24,947 nt of DNA, taken from NCBI GenBank assembly GCA_035570275.1, contig DATMNI010000304.1, positions 1 through 24,947 of the forward strand, read 5' to 3'. A model generated the notes under the pieces. It did not search any database. It was given only the letters and a program-made list of their open reading frames with translations, and had not been told where the DNA came from. Made by a program: the position numbers and the translations under genes. This stretch comes from DATMNI01 sp035570275. GTDB taxonomy: Bacteria; Acidobacteriota; Terriglobia; Bryobacterales; Bryobacteraceae. Positions 16,557 through 24,168 of the stretch are shown here, in pieces. Numbering within the stretch: position 1 is the first letter of the stretch; every line of letters starts with the position of its first letter.

Positions 16557-16729
16557 TTAATTGCTATTACTGGAAAGCTGCTTCTTGTGGACCGGGGCGA
16601 GCGACTCGACGGATTTGATTTCGACGATGACCTTGTCTTCGACGACCAGATCGGCGCGGAATCCGGTGTCGATGCGGATATTCGGAAAGCGGCGTCGACG
16701 ATCTCCGTGGCAATGGCGTTCTCGGTCAT
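16557..16729 (-). pseudogene. GxxExxY-family protein, internally deleted and frameshifted
   Basis: The start MTENAIATEIVDAAFRI (ATG 16729, GAGG 7 bases upstream) matches the N-terminus of GxxExxY (PD-(D/E)XK-like) proteins. A frame change then joins it directly to TGFRADLVVEDKVIVEIKSVESLAPVHKKQL, the family's later core with the E-x-K of the nuclease-like fold. The GxxExxY segment and surrounding ~50 residues are missing, and the C-terminus after HKKQL is replaced by SSNSN and a stop. So one internal deletion with frameshift and a 3' truncation have inactivated it. Confidence 0.8.
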
Positions 16730-16749
16730 AGCAAATCCTCTTTGGTTCT

Positions 16750-16772
16750 CGCCAAGCCGCCAAGACGCCAAG
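16750..16772. repeat. Three CGCCAAG repeats upstream of the GxxExxY remnant
   Basis: CGCCAAG occurs at 16750, 16758 and 16766 with an 8-base period, just upstream of the pseudogene start. Read from the other strand this is a CTTGGCG tandem, which I associate with leaders of this gene family in several genomes. Confidence 0.6.
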
Positions 16773-17011
16773 AACGCAACGGCTGCCTCCGACCCGGTTG
16801 ATTCCACCGGTCGCCAATACGGATAATTTTGGTGCCGAGCCAAACATCAGAGGAAGCGACCGATAGAAACCTTCGCCAAGCTTTTTGAACGCTTTCTGGT
16901 TTTTGTATATCACGGTTTCGACCGCATCGTCCTCCAGGGGCTACCTGCCGTTGCTTACCCGGCCTGGGCACCGGCGTAGAGATCCAATGGCGGGGGTAGG
17001 GAGCCACGGGC
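16773..17011. other. Non-coding gap before parB end
   Basis: About 240 bases with no recognisable coding content on either strand and no obvious terminator for parB. Confidence 0.45.
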
Positions 17012-17902
17012 TCAGGGCTCGCCGACGATCGCGGTATAAATACGGTCCAGGTCGTCCGCGGAGTAGTATTCGATTTCGATCTTGCCCTTCCCCTTGGCCT
17101 TCTCGACAATTTTGACCTTGGTGCCCAAAGTCCGTTCCAGCTCCTGGATGGCCGCCTTCACGTTGGGGTCCACGGCCGCTTCGTCCACGCTTTTGGGGCG
17201 GCGGCTCTCGGTCATCTTCTGGGTGACCCGCTCCAACTGGCGCACGGACCAGTTCTGAGACACGGCCCGTTCCGCGGCCTGGCGCTGGAGATCCTCCGTG
17301 GGGAGTGTGAGCAGGCAGCGGGCGTGGCCGGCTGAAAGCCGTCGATCAGCCACCAGTTGCTGGATGTCGTTCGGAAGGTGCAGCAACCGGGTAAAGTTAA
17401 CCACGGTGGAGCGGTCCTTGCCGGTCCGTGATCCGATCTGCTCCGCGGTGAGATGGAGTTCGGTCTCCATCCTGGTGAATGCCACGGCTGTTTCAATGGG
17501 GTTGAGATCTTCGCGTTGGATGTTCTCAACCAGCGTGATTTCCAGCAGCCGCTCGTCCGGAATGTCGCGAACAACAATCGGGACCTCCTGGATGCCGGCG
17601 AGTTTGGCCGCGCGCCACCGCCGTTCGCCGGCCACCAACTGATACCGATCGCCCGCCTTCCGGACTACCAGCGGCTGAATGATGCCGTTGGCGCGGATGG
17701 ACTGGGCCAGTTCCGCCAGCCGTTCGCCTTGGAAGACCTTGCGGGGTTGCAGGGGATTGGCGTCTATGGAGTCGATCGGGACGTCAAGCGCCGTCTCCTC
17801 ACGCGCCGGCGCCGGCGCAGGCGGCACCGTGGGCGGCCGGGTAGGCAACAGGGCTGCCAGACCTTTCCCGAGCGCCTTACGAGTGGTGTCCGTTTTGTTC
17901 AT
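17012..17902 (-). CDS. parB: Chromosome partitioning protein ParB (CTP-dependent clamp)
   Basis: A 296-residue ParB. The N-terminus KALGKGLAALLP is the ParA-activating peptide; the CTP-binding domain has IRANGIIQPLVVR and GERRWRAAK (92-100), then ENIQREDLNPIE. The HTH region LTAEQIGSRTGKDRSTVVNFTRLLHLP binds parS. The C-terminal dimerisation segment ends KGKIEIEYYSADDLDRIYTAIVG. I use ATG 17902, giving the canonical N-terminus and a 26-base overlap with parA; the upstream start at 17944 would add 14 unusual residues. Two perfect parS sites lie just upstream of parA. Confidence 0.95.
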   Translation of the reverse strand: MNKTDTTRKALGKGLAALLPTRPPTVPPAPAPAREETALDVPIDSIDANPLQPRKVFQGERLAELAQSIRANGIIQPLVVRKAGDRYQLVAGERRWRAAKLAGIQEVPIVVRDIPDERLLEITLVENIQREDLNPIETAVAFTRMETELHLTAEQIGSRTGKDRSTVVNFTRLLHLPNDIQQLVADRRLSAGHARCLLTLPTEDLQRQAAERAVSQNWSVRQLERVTQKMTESRRPKSVDEAAVDPNVKAAIQELERTLGTKVKIVEKAKGKGKIEIEYYSADDLDRIYTAIVGEP

Positions 17903-18656
17903 TGTCGAGGATCTCTTTGGCGAGTTTGATGTAGCTCTCCGCACCGCGCGAGCGGGGGTCGTAGTTGAGGATCGCCTTGCCGAAACTCGGCGCCTCGGCC
18001 AGTTTGATGCTGCGGGGAATTACTGTCTTGAAGACTTCGCGCCCGAAGAATTCCCGGAGGTCGGCCGCCACCTGGCGAGTGAGGTTGGTGCGTTCATCGA
18101 ACATCGTCAAGAGAATACCCTCGATCGTCAAGGGGTGATGGAAAGAGTCGCGGATGCGGTCGATGGTGTCCATCAACTCGGAGACGCCTTCCAAAGCAAA
18201 AAACTCGCACTGGATGGGCACCAGGACGGAATCGGCGGCGATCAGGGCGTTCAGGGTCAGCAGATCCAGGGCCGGGGGGCAATCGATGAGGATGAAGCGG
18301 TAGTCCTCCCGGATTTCCGCGATGCGCTCGCGGAGCCGGAACTCGCGGTTGGGGAGGTCGATCAGTTCCAGATTGGAGCCAACAAGGTTCTTATCGGCTG
18401 AGATCAGGAAGAGGCCGTCCATTTCGGTAGCGACGACGGCTTGGGCGGCTGGCGTTTCGCCCAACAGCACGTGATAGAGGCTGGGGCGGTCGGGATGTTT
18501 GGCAACGCCGAGTCCGCTGGTGGCGTTGCCCTGGGGATCGGAATCGATAACCAGGACGCGTAAGTCATTGGCAGCTAAGGAAGCGGCCAGATTAATGGCA
18601 GTAGTGGTCTTCCCGACCCCACCTTTTTGGTTGGCAATGGCGAAAACTCTGCTCAA
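17877..18656 (-). CDS. parA: Chromosome partitioning ATPase ParA/Soj
   Basis: A 259-residue ParA with deviant Walker A KGGVGKTT (11-18), DSDPQGNATSGLG, Walker B FILIDCPPALDLLTLNAL, and the C-terminal GAESYIKLAKEIL. It has no N-terminal DNA-binding extension, so it is the chromosomal Soj type. ParA dimers on the nucleoid pull ParB-parS complexes apart after replication. It is the first gene of a parA-parB operon reading away from the parS sites, next to rsmG-mnmG, a standard arrangement near bacterial origins. Confidence 0.96.
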   Translation of the reverse strand: MSRVFAIANQKGGVGKTTTAINLAASLAANDLRVLVIDSDPQGNATSGLGVAKHPDRPSLYHVLLGETPAAQAVVATEMDGLFLISADKNLVGSNLELIDLPNREFRLRERIAEIREDYRFILIDCPPALDLLTLNALIAADSVLVPIQCEFFALEGVSELMDTIDRIRDSFHHPLTIEGILLTMFDERTNLTRQVAADLREFFGREVFKTVIPRSIKLAEAPSFGKAILNYDPRSRGAESYIKLAKEILDNEQNGHHS

Positions 18657-18698
18657 GCGGCCATGCTATCACGATTCGCGGCCTGCGAACCCGTTTGG

Positions 18699-18714
18699 TG
18701 TTTCACGTGAAACA
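18699..18714. promoter_or_regulatory. parS site 1 (ParB-binding centromere)
   Basis: A perfect 16-base match to the bacterial consensus TGTTTCACGTGAAACA, 43 bases upstream of the parA start codon. It may serve as centromere and also allow ParB to autoregulate parAB. Confidence 0.97.
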
Positions 18715-18785
18715 AGACTGCTGGAGTGTGTTTTACGCGAGGAATCTCACGAATTGTCTCTCGTGAACCATAGATGAATGAAACC

Positions 18786-18801
18786 TGTTTCACGTGAAAC
18801 A
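18786..18801. promoter_or_regulatory. parS site 2
   Basis: A second perfect TGTTTCACGTGAAACA, extended to a 20-base perfect palindrome with CC/GG on each side (18784-18803). It lies 87 bases from the first site. Confidence 0.97.
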
Positions 18802-18803
18802 GG

Positions 18804-19756
18804 CCGTAGTACCGCCCACGGTTAGCAGCGCCCTCCCGGTACCTGAGCGCCGAATAACCGGCCGCGCCTGTTCACCCGCCGCAACGTTTATCTCTTGCCA
18901 ATTCTGGGGCCATTACAATTCCGACCGGCTTTTGAGGATGATCTCGGGCCCGTATCTTCCTTGACCCAACCGCGCAGCCAGAATTCAGCATGAACCAGCA
19001 AACCTAGCCCAACCTCGACCACGTTGGAGCTCAGAAGAAAAATCACAAGAGCCGAAGGGCCGCACAAGTCCTACATCGCACCATCGACAGCCAAGTTGAT
19101 GCTCAAGGCGTCTCGCGCCTCGGTCCGGTGTATCGAAATAACCGCGATACCGGCCCCACGAGTTCGGCCGCCATCCCAGTTGGACCGGCATTCGGGTTCA
19201 ACCACCACCGACGAATAGCGCTTTCCCTGAAACTTCGCTAGCGGAGGGATTGGGTAACCGGTCAGACGGTGTTCCGGAGAGGGACGTCAGCCGCATTTGA
19301 CGGCCAAAGGCGGTGGTGGCGGAGGGGCGCACATTCGTTGATCGGCGGCCCCCCAAGGCGCTCTATCCAAATGGGCCCATATAACAGCCGCCTTCTCTTG
19401 TGCCCAGCACAACTGGACTTTCTACCACGCACGCTTGGGAAATGGTTGAAGCGGTGAACCACCCCCATCTAGGAAAGCGCTCAACAACTACACCGGTGAG
19501 TGGCTGGCGAGGCATGACAGGGTCGAAAAACCACCTCGCCCATCCGGAATCTCCCGGAGCCTGGCGTGGTTTTTCATGAAGTTTCGCGGGCGGAACGCCC
19601 ATCCCAACAGACCACCAAAGACGATGGTCTATCCCACCTTCTCCCAGAAATGTACAAACTCGAGGTGTGCCGCACAACAAGAACGCCAGTAATCGGAATC
19701 TCCCCACTCCGGCTTTGTTTGCCATCTCATGAGGCCCATTGGTTGCATGCCCGCAC
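18804..19756. other. About 950 bases without a recognisable gene between parS and rsmG
   Basis: Only short open frames with unfamiliar, low-complexity translations occur, none with a convincing ribosome site. I saw no DnaA box matching TTATCCACA, so there is no support for an origin here. The stretch contains one hairpin repeat (19608-19631). Confidence 0.6.
19608..19631. repeat. Dispersed hairpin repeat, copy 2
   Basis: CAGACCA (19608-19614), loop CCAAAGACGA, TGGTCTA (19625-19631), then TCCCACCTTC. It matches the copy at 8018-8045 in arms, loop and the CCCACCTTC flank, with a few substitutions, and has the same orientation. Confidence 0.75.
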
Positions 19757-20347
19757 TTACGGCAGCCGGTTCGCTGGCGGATTGGCCATTCCTATCCGCA
19801 AGAAGCGCCGATTTCCCAACGGCAGCGGGATGCCAGGTTCCCAAACAAACCCAAGCCCGTCCGGAGGCACTTCATGACCAGTAAGCAGCATGGCCCTAGA
19901 TGCCAGCCTGCGCAAGCTACCCTCCAGATCGTGATAGCTGACCGCACGAGAAATCGCCACATCGAAGCCCGCAGCCACTTCTTCCGCCCGCTTGGCCACC
20001 ACCCAGACGTTTGGCAATTTTCGGCTCGCCTCCCGAAGAAAAACCGCCTTCCGCTGGTGTGACTCAATCAACGTCACCTTGCATTCCGGCCGCAGAACCG
20101 CCACCGGAAAGCCCGGGAAACCGGCACCGGCACCGATATCAACCACCTGAAGCGGGCCCAACGGCAGACGCAACCCCAAAAACAGCGATTCCGCGTAGTG
20201 CCTTTCCACTGCTGCATCTAAATCGCTGATAGTAGTAAGGTTAAGCTTCTTATTCCAAAACCGCAGCAGCTCCCAATGGGCTTCCAGCAGCGCGATCTTG
20301 CCTGCCTCCAGATCGGGGAACCGTTTCCGCAGGAGATCAGGAAACAC
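19757..20347 (-). CDS. rsmG: 16S rRNA (guanine-527-N7) methyltransferase RsmG
   Basis: A 196-residue SAM-dependent methyltransferase. Landmarks are LLRFWNKKLNLTTISD, RHYAESL, the SAM loop VVDIGAGAGFPGFPVAVLRP (68-87), LIESHQRKAVFLREASRKL, and ISRAV. It methylates G527 in the decoding region of 16S rRNA; loss gives low-level streptomycin resistance in other bacteria. The start is GTG 20347, overlapping the mnmG stop by 11 bases, so the two are coupled. Confidence 0.94.
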   Translation of the reverse strand: MFPDLLRKRFPDLEAGKIALLEAHWELLRFWNKKLNLTTISDLDAAVERHYAESLFLGLRLPLGPLQVVDIGAGAGFPGFPVAVLRPECKVTLIESHQRKAVFLREASRKLPNVWVVAKRAEEVAAGFDVAISRAVSYHDLEGSLRRLASRAMLLTGHEVPPDGLGFVWEPGIPLPLGNRRFLRIGMANPPANRLP

Positions 20348-22220
20348 GGGCCAGGCTCAGGTAACAATCCAGAACCGCAATCGCCGCTGGGGTGACGCCA
20401 GGGATACGCGCAGCCTGACCCAGAGTTTCCGGCCTGACCCGCTCCAGTTTGTCGCGCACCTCTCGCGAGAGGCCCGGTATCGCACCAAACCTGAAATCGG
20501 ACGGGATGGGCCGGCGCTCGGAGTCCTTCATCCGTTCGATCTGCCGCTCTTGCTGGACGATGTAGCCGCTGTACTTGATTTCGGTTTCCACCGTGGCCGC
20601 GAGGCCGCAGGCCGGCTCTTCCCCCAGAACCTCGCGGACCCAGCCGGCGATCTCAGCCATCGAAGACTCAGGCCGCTTCAGCCACTGTCCGTTACGGTGC
20701 GCGGCGAGCGCAACATCCAATTTCTCTTTCTGCCGCAACTTGCGGGAGAATACCTGCCAACGCTCGTCGGTGACCAGCCCGGCACGGCGGCCGATCGGAG
20801 TCAGACGTATATCGGCATTATCGATCCGCAAGTGTAGCCGGAATTCGGCCCGCGAGGTGAACATCCGGTACGGTTCGTCCGCGCCCTTGGTGATCAGGTC
20901 GTCAATCAAGATGCCGGTATAGCCCTCGGTCCGCGAAATCACCACCGGATCCCGGGCACTCAAGCTGCAGGCGGCATTGATCCCGGCGACCAGGCCCTGG
21001 CAGGCAGCTTCCTCATACCCCGAAGTGCCGTTGATCTGCCCGGCAAGGTACAGCCCGCGCAGCGATTTCACTTCCAGGGTGTGCTCCAATTCCCGCGGGT
21101 CGATAGCGTCATACTCTATGGCGTAACCCGGCCGGATCATCTCGGCATGCTCCAAACCGGGGATGGAGGCGACCATAGCTTCCTGCACATCGATCGGCAT
21201 GCTGGTGGACATGCCGTTGACGTAGACCTCGTTGGTGTCCAGGCCTTCCGGTTCCAGGAAGATCTGGTGGCGCAGCTTGTCGGGGAACTTGACGAACTTG
21301 TCCTCGATCGACGGACAATAGCGGGGACCGACGCCTGCAATCTGGCCGCTATATAACGGAGACCGCGGAATGGCCTCTTGCAGAACCCGCTTCGTCTCCT
21401 CGGTGGTATACCCGATGTGGCACTGGATCTGCGGCCGGTCAATCCGCTCGGTCAGGAAAGAAAACGGCGTAGGGATTACATCGCCCGGTTGCGGCTCAAA
21501 CTGCGACCAATCGATGGTGCGGCCATCCAAGCGTGGCGGGGTGCCGGTCTTGAGGCGGGTCCAGTGCAGGCAGAGGCTGCGGATTTGGTCGGCTAGAAGC
21601 TCGGAAGGGGCTTCGCCGTTGCGGCCGCAACTGACCTTGCGCTCACCGACATGCGCCAGCCCGTTCAGAAACGTGCCGGTGGTGATGATCACGGCGCCGG
21701 CCGCGATGGTCCGGCCATCGCGCAATTCAACGCCGGTGACGCGGCGGGTGGGAACGGCGTTGCCGGCGGCGGTGTGGATGTCGTCGTGGATCTGGCCGTG
21801 TATGTCATCGTGGATGTCGCCCGTCACAGCGTCGTCGATCACCAGGGCGGCGACCTCGGCCTGTTTAATTCGGATGTTCGGCTCCTTTTCCAGGACTTCC
21901 TTCATGCGGACGCGGTACACCCGCTTATCCATTTGCGCGCGGGGCGACCAGACAGCGGGGCCGCGGCTGGTGTTAAGCAGGCGGAACTGGATGCCGACGG
22001 CATCCGCAACTTCGCCCATCACCCCACCCAAGGCGTCGATCTCGCGCACCAGGTGGCCCTTGGCGATGCCGCCGATGGCCGGGTTGCAGGACATCTGCGC
22101 GATCAGGTCGAGGTTCATGGTGACCATGGCGGTCTTCAACCCCATCCGGGCGCAGGCGCGCGCGGCTTCGCACCCGGCATGGCCGGCGCCGATCACCACG
22201 ACATCGTACCGTTCCTGCAT
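20337..22220 (-). CDS. mnmG: tRNA uridine-34 carboxymethylaminomethyl modification enzyme MnmG (GidA)
   Basis: A 627-residue FAD enzyme that, with MnmE, modifies the wobble uridine. Visible: FAD loop VVIGAGHAGCEAARA, MSCNPAIGGIAKGHLVREIDALGG, ITTGTFLNG, RLKTGTPPRLDGRTIDW, the catalytic cysteine region YCPSIEDKFVKF, EYDAIDPRELEHTLE, and GYEEAACQGLVAG. ATG 22220 (MQERYDVVVIG) is chosen because it gives the standard N-terminus; the longer in-frame start at 22277 would lie inside purD. Residues ~134-149 (GDIH, DDIH, GQIH, DDIH) are a 12-bp tandem repeat inserted after VAALVIDDAVT. No mnmE is in the window. Confidence 0.95.
   Translation of the reverse strand: MQERYDVVVIGAGHAGCEAARACARMGLKTAMVTMNLDLIAQMSCNPAIGGIAKGHLVREIDALGGVMGEVADAVGIQFRLLNTSRGPAVWSPRAQMDKRVYRVRMKEVLEKEPNIRIKQAEVAALVIDDAVTGDIHDDIHGQIHDDIHTAAGNAVPTRRVTGVELRDGRTIAAGAVIITTGTFLNGLAHVGERKVSCGRNGEAPSELLADQIRSLCLHWTRLKTGTPPRLDGRTIDWSQFEPQPGDVIPTPFSFLTERIDRPQIQCHIGYTTEETKRVLQEAIPRSPLYSGQIAGVGPRYCPSIEDKFVKFPDKLRHQIFLEPEGLDTNEVYVNGMSTSMPIDVQEAMVASIPGLEHAEMIRPGYAIEYDAIDPRELEHTLEVKSLRGLYLAGQINGTSGYEEAACQGLVAGINAACSLSARDPVVISRTEGYTGILIDDLITKGADEPYRMFTSRAEFRLHLRIDNADIRLTPIGRRAGLVTDERWQVFSRKLRQKEKLDVALAAHRNGQWLKRPESSMAEIAGWVREVLGEEPACGLAATVETEIKYSGYIVQQERQIERMKDSERRPIPSDFRFGAIPGLSREVRDKLERVRPETLGQAARIPGVTPAAIAVLDCYLSLARVS
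21774..21821. repeat. 12-bp tandem repeat inside mnmG
   Basis: Four consecutive 12-base units on the plus strand (GTGGATGTCGTC, GTGGATCTGGCC, GTGTATGTCATC, GTGGATGTCGCC) encode four xxIH tetrapeptides on the minus strand. Confidence 0.88.
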
Positions 22221-22238
22221 TGATATGATTGTAGCGAA
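22221..22238. promoter_or_regulatory. 18-base divergent start-to-start gap between mnmG and purD
   Basis: The two start codons are only 18 bases apart. The gap contains overlapping -10-like boxes: TATGAT (22224-22229, plus strand) and TACAAT (22228-22233, minus strand), each placed so that transcription would begin at or within a few bases of the respective ATG. There is no Shine-Dalgarno sequence for either gene. Confidence 0.4.
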
Positions 22239-23483
22239 ATGAAGATCCTCGTCATTGGTAGCGGCGGACGGGAGCACGCTTTATGTTGGAAGCTGGCGCA
22301 TGCAAGCGGGGTCGAGGTGTTCGCGGCGCCTGGGAATCCGGGAATGGCCCTGGTGGCAACCTGCGTTCCCGTGGCAGCAGGCTCGTCGTACGTGGAGATT
22401 GCCGAGACGGTCCAGGCCGATCTGACGGTGGTCGGTCCGGAAGCCCCGCTGGTAGCCGGCGTGGTGGATGAGTTTCGCGCGCGCGGCCTGAAGATCGTGG
22501 GGCCGGACCGGCAGGCCGCGCAATTGGAAGGCAGCAAGGTCTTCGCCAAGAACTTCTTTGTGGAGCGCTCGATCCCGACGGCCGAGTTCGTGATCGCGGA
22601 AAACGCCGCCGATGCCCATCGGGCGATGCACCGGTTCGGGCTCCCGGTGGTGCTGAAGGCGGACGGTTTGGCAGCCGGAAAGGGAGTGGTGGTGGCGCAT
22701 GACGCGGCTGCGGCTGGGGAGGCGCTGGCGGCGCTTCGCGGCCCGCTGGTAATCGAGGAGTTTCTGCGCGGCGAGGAGGTCAGCTTCATCGCCCTATGCG
22801 ATGGGCGCGACGTGGTGCCGCTGGCGCCGGCTCAGGACCACAAGGCGGTGTTCGACGGCGACCGTGGTCCGAACACCGGCGGCATGGGCGCCTACTGCGA
22901 CGGCGCCATCCTGACCGAAGCCCAGACGCAGGAGATCCTGGACCGGGTGATCCACCCGGCCGTGGACGCGATGCGGTTCACCGGCTTCCTCTATGCGGGC
23001 CTGATGATGACGGCGTACGGGCCGAAGGTGCTGGAATTCAACGTGCGGTTGGGTGACCCGGAGACACAACCTCTGATGGACCGGCTGAAATCGGACTTCG
23101 TGCCGGCGCTGATGGCGGCGGCGGAAGGGCGGCTGGCTGGGACGAAGCTGGAGTGGCAGCCGGGACCGAGCGTGTGCGTGGTGATGGCATCGGGCGGGTA
23201 TCCAGGTGAGTACGAGACCGGGAAGCCGATCACGGGAGTGGCAGCGGCGGAGGCCACCGGCGCCACGGTATTTCAGGCGGGAACCCGCGTGCTGCACGGG
23301 CGGCTGGAGACGGCGGGGGGACGGGTGCTGGGAGTAACGGCGGGCGGGGCGGACCTGCCGGCGGCAATCGACGGGGCCTATGCGGGAGTGGGGAAGATTG
23401 AATTTGCGGGAATGCACTACAGGAAGGATATTGGCCGCCGGGCGCTGGAACGGTACAATAAGAGCAACATTTCGGGGACGTAG
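22239..23483 (+). CDS. purD: Phosphoribosylamine-glycine ligase (GAR synthetase)
   Basis: A 414-residue ATP-grasp enzyme for the second step of purine synthesis. Landmarks: MKILVIGSGGREHALCWKL, VVGPEAPLVAGVVDEF, GSKVFAKNFF, VLKADGLAAGKGVVVA, VIEEFLRGEEVSFIALCDG, PLAPAQDHKAVFDGDRGPNTGGMGAY, and LEFNVRLGDPETQPLM. The length is normal for the family. Start ATG 22239 gives the canonical N-terminus without a Shine-Dalgarno sequence. Its stop codon TAG (23481-23483) lies inside the tRNA-Arg gene, overlapping it by 10 bases. Confidence 0.96.
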   Translation: MKILVIGSGGREHALCWKLAHASGVEVFAAPGNPGMALVATCVPVAAGSSYVEIAETVQADLTVVGPEAPLVAGVVDEFRARGLKIVGPDRQAAQLEGSKVFAKNFFVERSIPTAEFVIAENAADAHRAMHRFGLPVVLKADGLAAGKGVVVAHDAAAAGEALAALRGPLVIEEFLRGEEVSFIALCDGRDVVPLAPAQDHKAVFDGDRGPNTGGMGAYCDGAILTEAQTQEILDRVIHPAVDAMRFTGFLYAGLMMTAYGPKVLEFNVRLGDPETQPLMDRLKSDFVPALMAAAEGRLAGTKLEWQPGPSVCVVMASGGYPGEYETGKPITGVAAAEATGATVFQAGTRVLHGRLETAGGRVLGVTAGGADLPAAIDGAYAGVGKIEFAGMHYRKDIGRRALERYNKSNISGT

Positions 23484-23550
23484 CTCAGATGGATAGAGCG
23501 GTCGCCTCCTAAGCGACAGGTCGGCAGTTCGAATCTGCCCGTCCCTACCA
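23474..23550 (+). tRNA. tRNA-Arg (anticodon CCU)
   Basis: A 77-base cloverleaf with encoded CCA. The acceptor GGGGACG pairs with CGTCCCT (one G-U pair), the D-stem is GCTC/GAGC, the anticodon stem GTCGC/GCGAC encloses CTCCTAA (anticodon CCT in DNA), the variable loop is AGGTC, the T-arm GGCAG-TTCGAAT-CTGCC and the discriminator is A. It begins within the end of purD. It reads AGG codons, and genes of this kind are frequent integration sites; the accessory-looking gene begins 80 bases downstream. Confidence 0.97.
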
Positions 23551-23577
23551 GTTCGTTTTCAAGAGCTTACGGTGCCA

Positions 23578-23627
23578 GACCCTCTCAATAAAGTCGTTGG
23601 AGCGGCATACTGCCTCGGCAGAGGGTC
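23578..23627 (+). promoter_or_regulatory. Hairpin that would mask the ribosome site of the downstream gene
   Basis: GACCCTCT (23578-23585) and AGAGGGTC (23620-23627) are perfectly complementary. The 3' arm contains the GAGGG that serves the TTG start at 23631, so the folded leader could restrict translation. Regulation is inferred only from the geometry. Confidence 0.4.
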
Positions 23628-23630
23628 CGC

Positions 23631-24002
23631 TTGAGTCAACCGACAGTAGCCACGACTTCGCTGGTCATCAAGCGCTTAACAGGAGCCGATCTTGACGCCA
23701 CACGAGCGTTCCTTCTTAAGCAGTGTTTCGTAAAGGGGAAAGGCTTCTCGTCGCAGTACGCAGGCCAGGAGATGGTCAGTTGCACGACGACGGCGATCTG
23801 CGTGTACGCCTTGTCAGAGACGGGCCCACTGACGCAGCATGAGAAGGACGACTTCCATCGCGTCCTACTCGCGTTTCGCTTAAATAGTCCAGCGGACCAG
23901 GCCGGTGCCTTTCCGAGAACGACGGGAAAAGCGCCCAGCGCGTGGACGACCGGTCAGGCAGCGCTCGCGCTCGCCAGTCTCGGCGCGGAATGGCGAGTTT
24001 AA
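23631..24002 (+). pseudogene. Alpha/alpha-toroid-like protein, 5' part, interrupted by an insertion
   Basis: It starts at a TTG (MSQPTVATTSLVIKRLTG) with GAGGG 5 bases upstream. The translation has repeated helix-pair motifs SCTTTAICVYALSETGPL and AWTTGQAALALASLGAEW, a pattern seen in terpenoid-cyclase/prenyltransferase toroid repeats. It is cut at GAEWRV by a stop that lies inside an inserted element (23999-24166). The continuation, VIQPSVEWLLRTQ, resumes right after the element. I did not recognise a named family. Alternatives are another helical-repeat fold. Confidence 0.6.
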
Positions 24003-24166
24003 CCGGCCAATTATGATGCCCGCGCGACTATAACTTGAGCGGAATCTTGAGTTTCAGGGCGCGTGCACAAATTGGACCCGTTAAACGCTTTGATACCGGC
24101 CAATCTGTTTGATTTTAGGTCGCTTACGCTGGAAGTTGTAGTTCAAACAGATTGGCCGGTATAAAA
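23999..24166. mobile_element. 168-bp MITE-like element with 4-bp target duplication
   Basis: It is flanked by GAGT on both sides (23995-23998 and 24167-24170). The left end carries ACCGGCCAAT at 24002-24011 and the right end the inverted ATTGGCCGGT at 24151-24160, followed by ATAAAA. Internally, a perfect 20-base inverted pair (24093-24112 and 24143-24162, arms containing ACCGGCCAATCTGTTTGA) encloses a 30-base loop. It has no coding capacity. Deleting it with one GAGT joins cga gtg att in frame, which is strong evidence for a simple insertion. The parent transposon family is not identified. Confidence 0.85.
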
Positions 24167-24168
24167 GA

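Noticed and set aside
18657..19756. Chromosomal origin oriC
   Set aside because: parS sites and rsmG-mnmG suggest proximity, but no DnaA boxes, AT-rich unwinding stretch or dnaA gene were seen.
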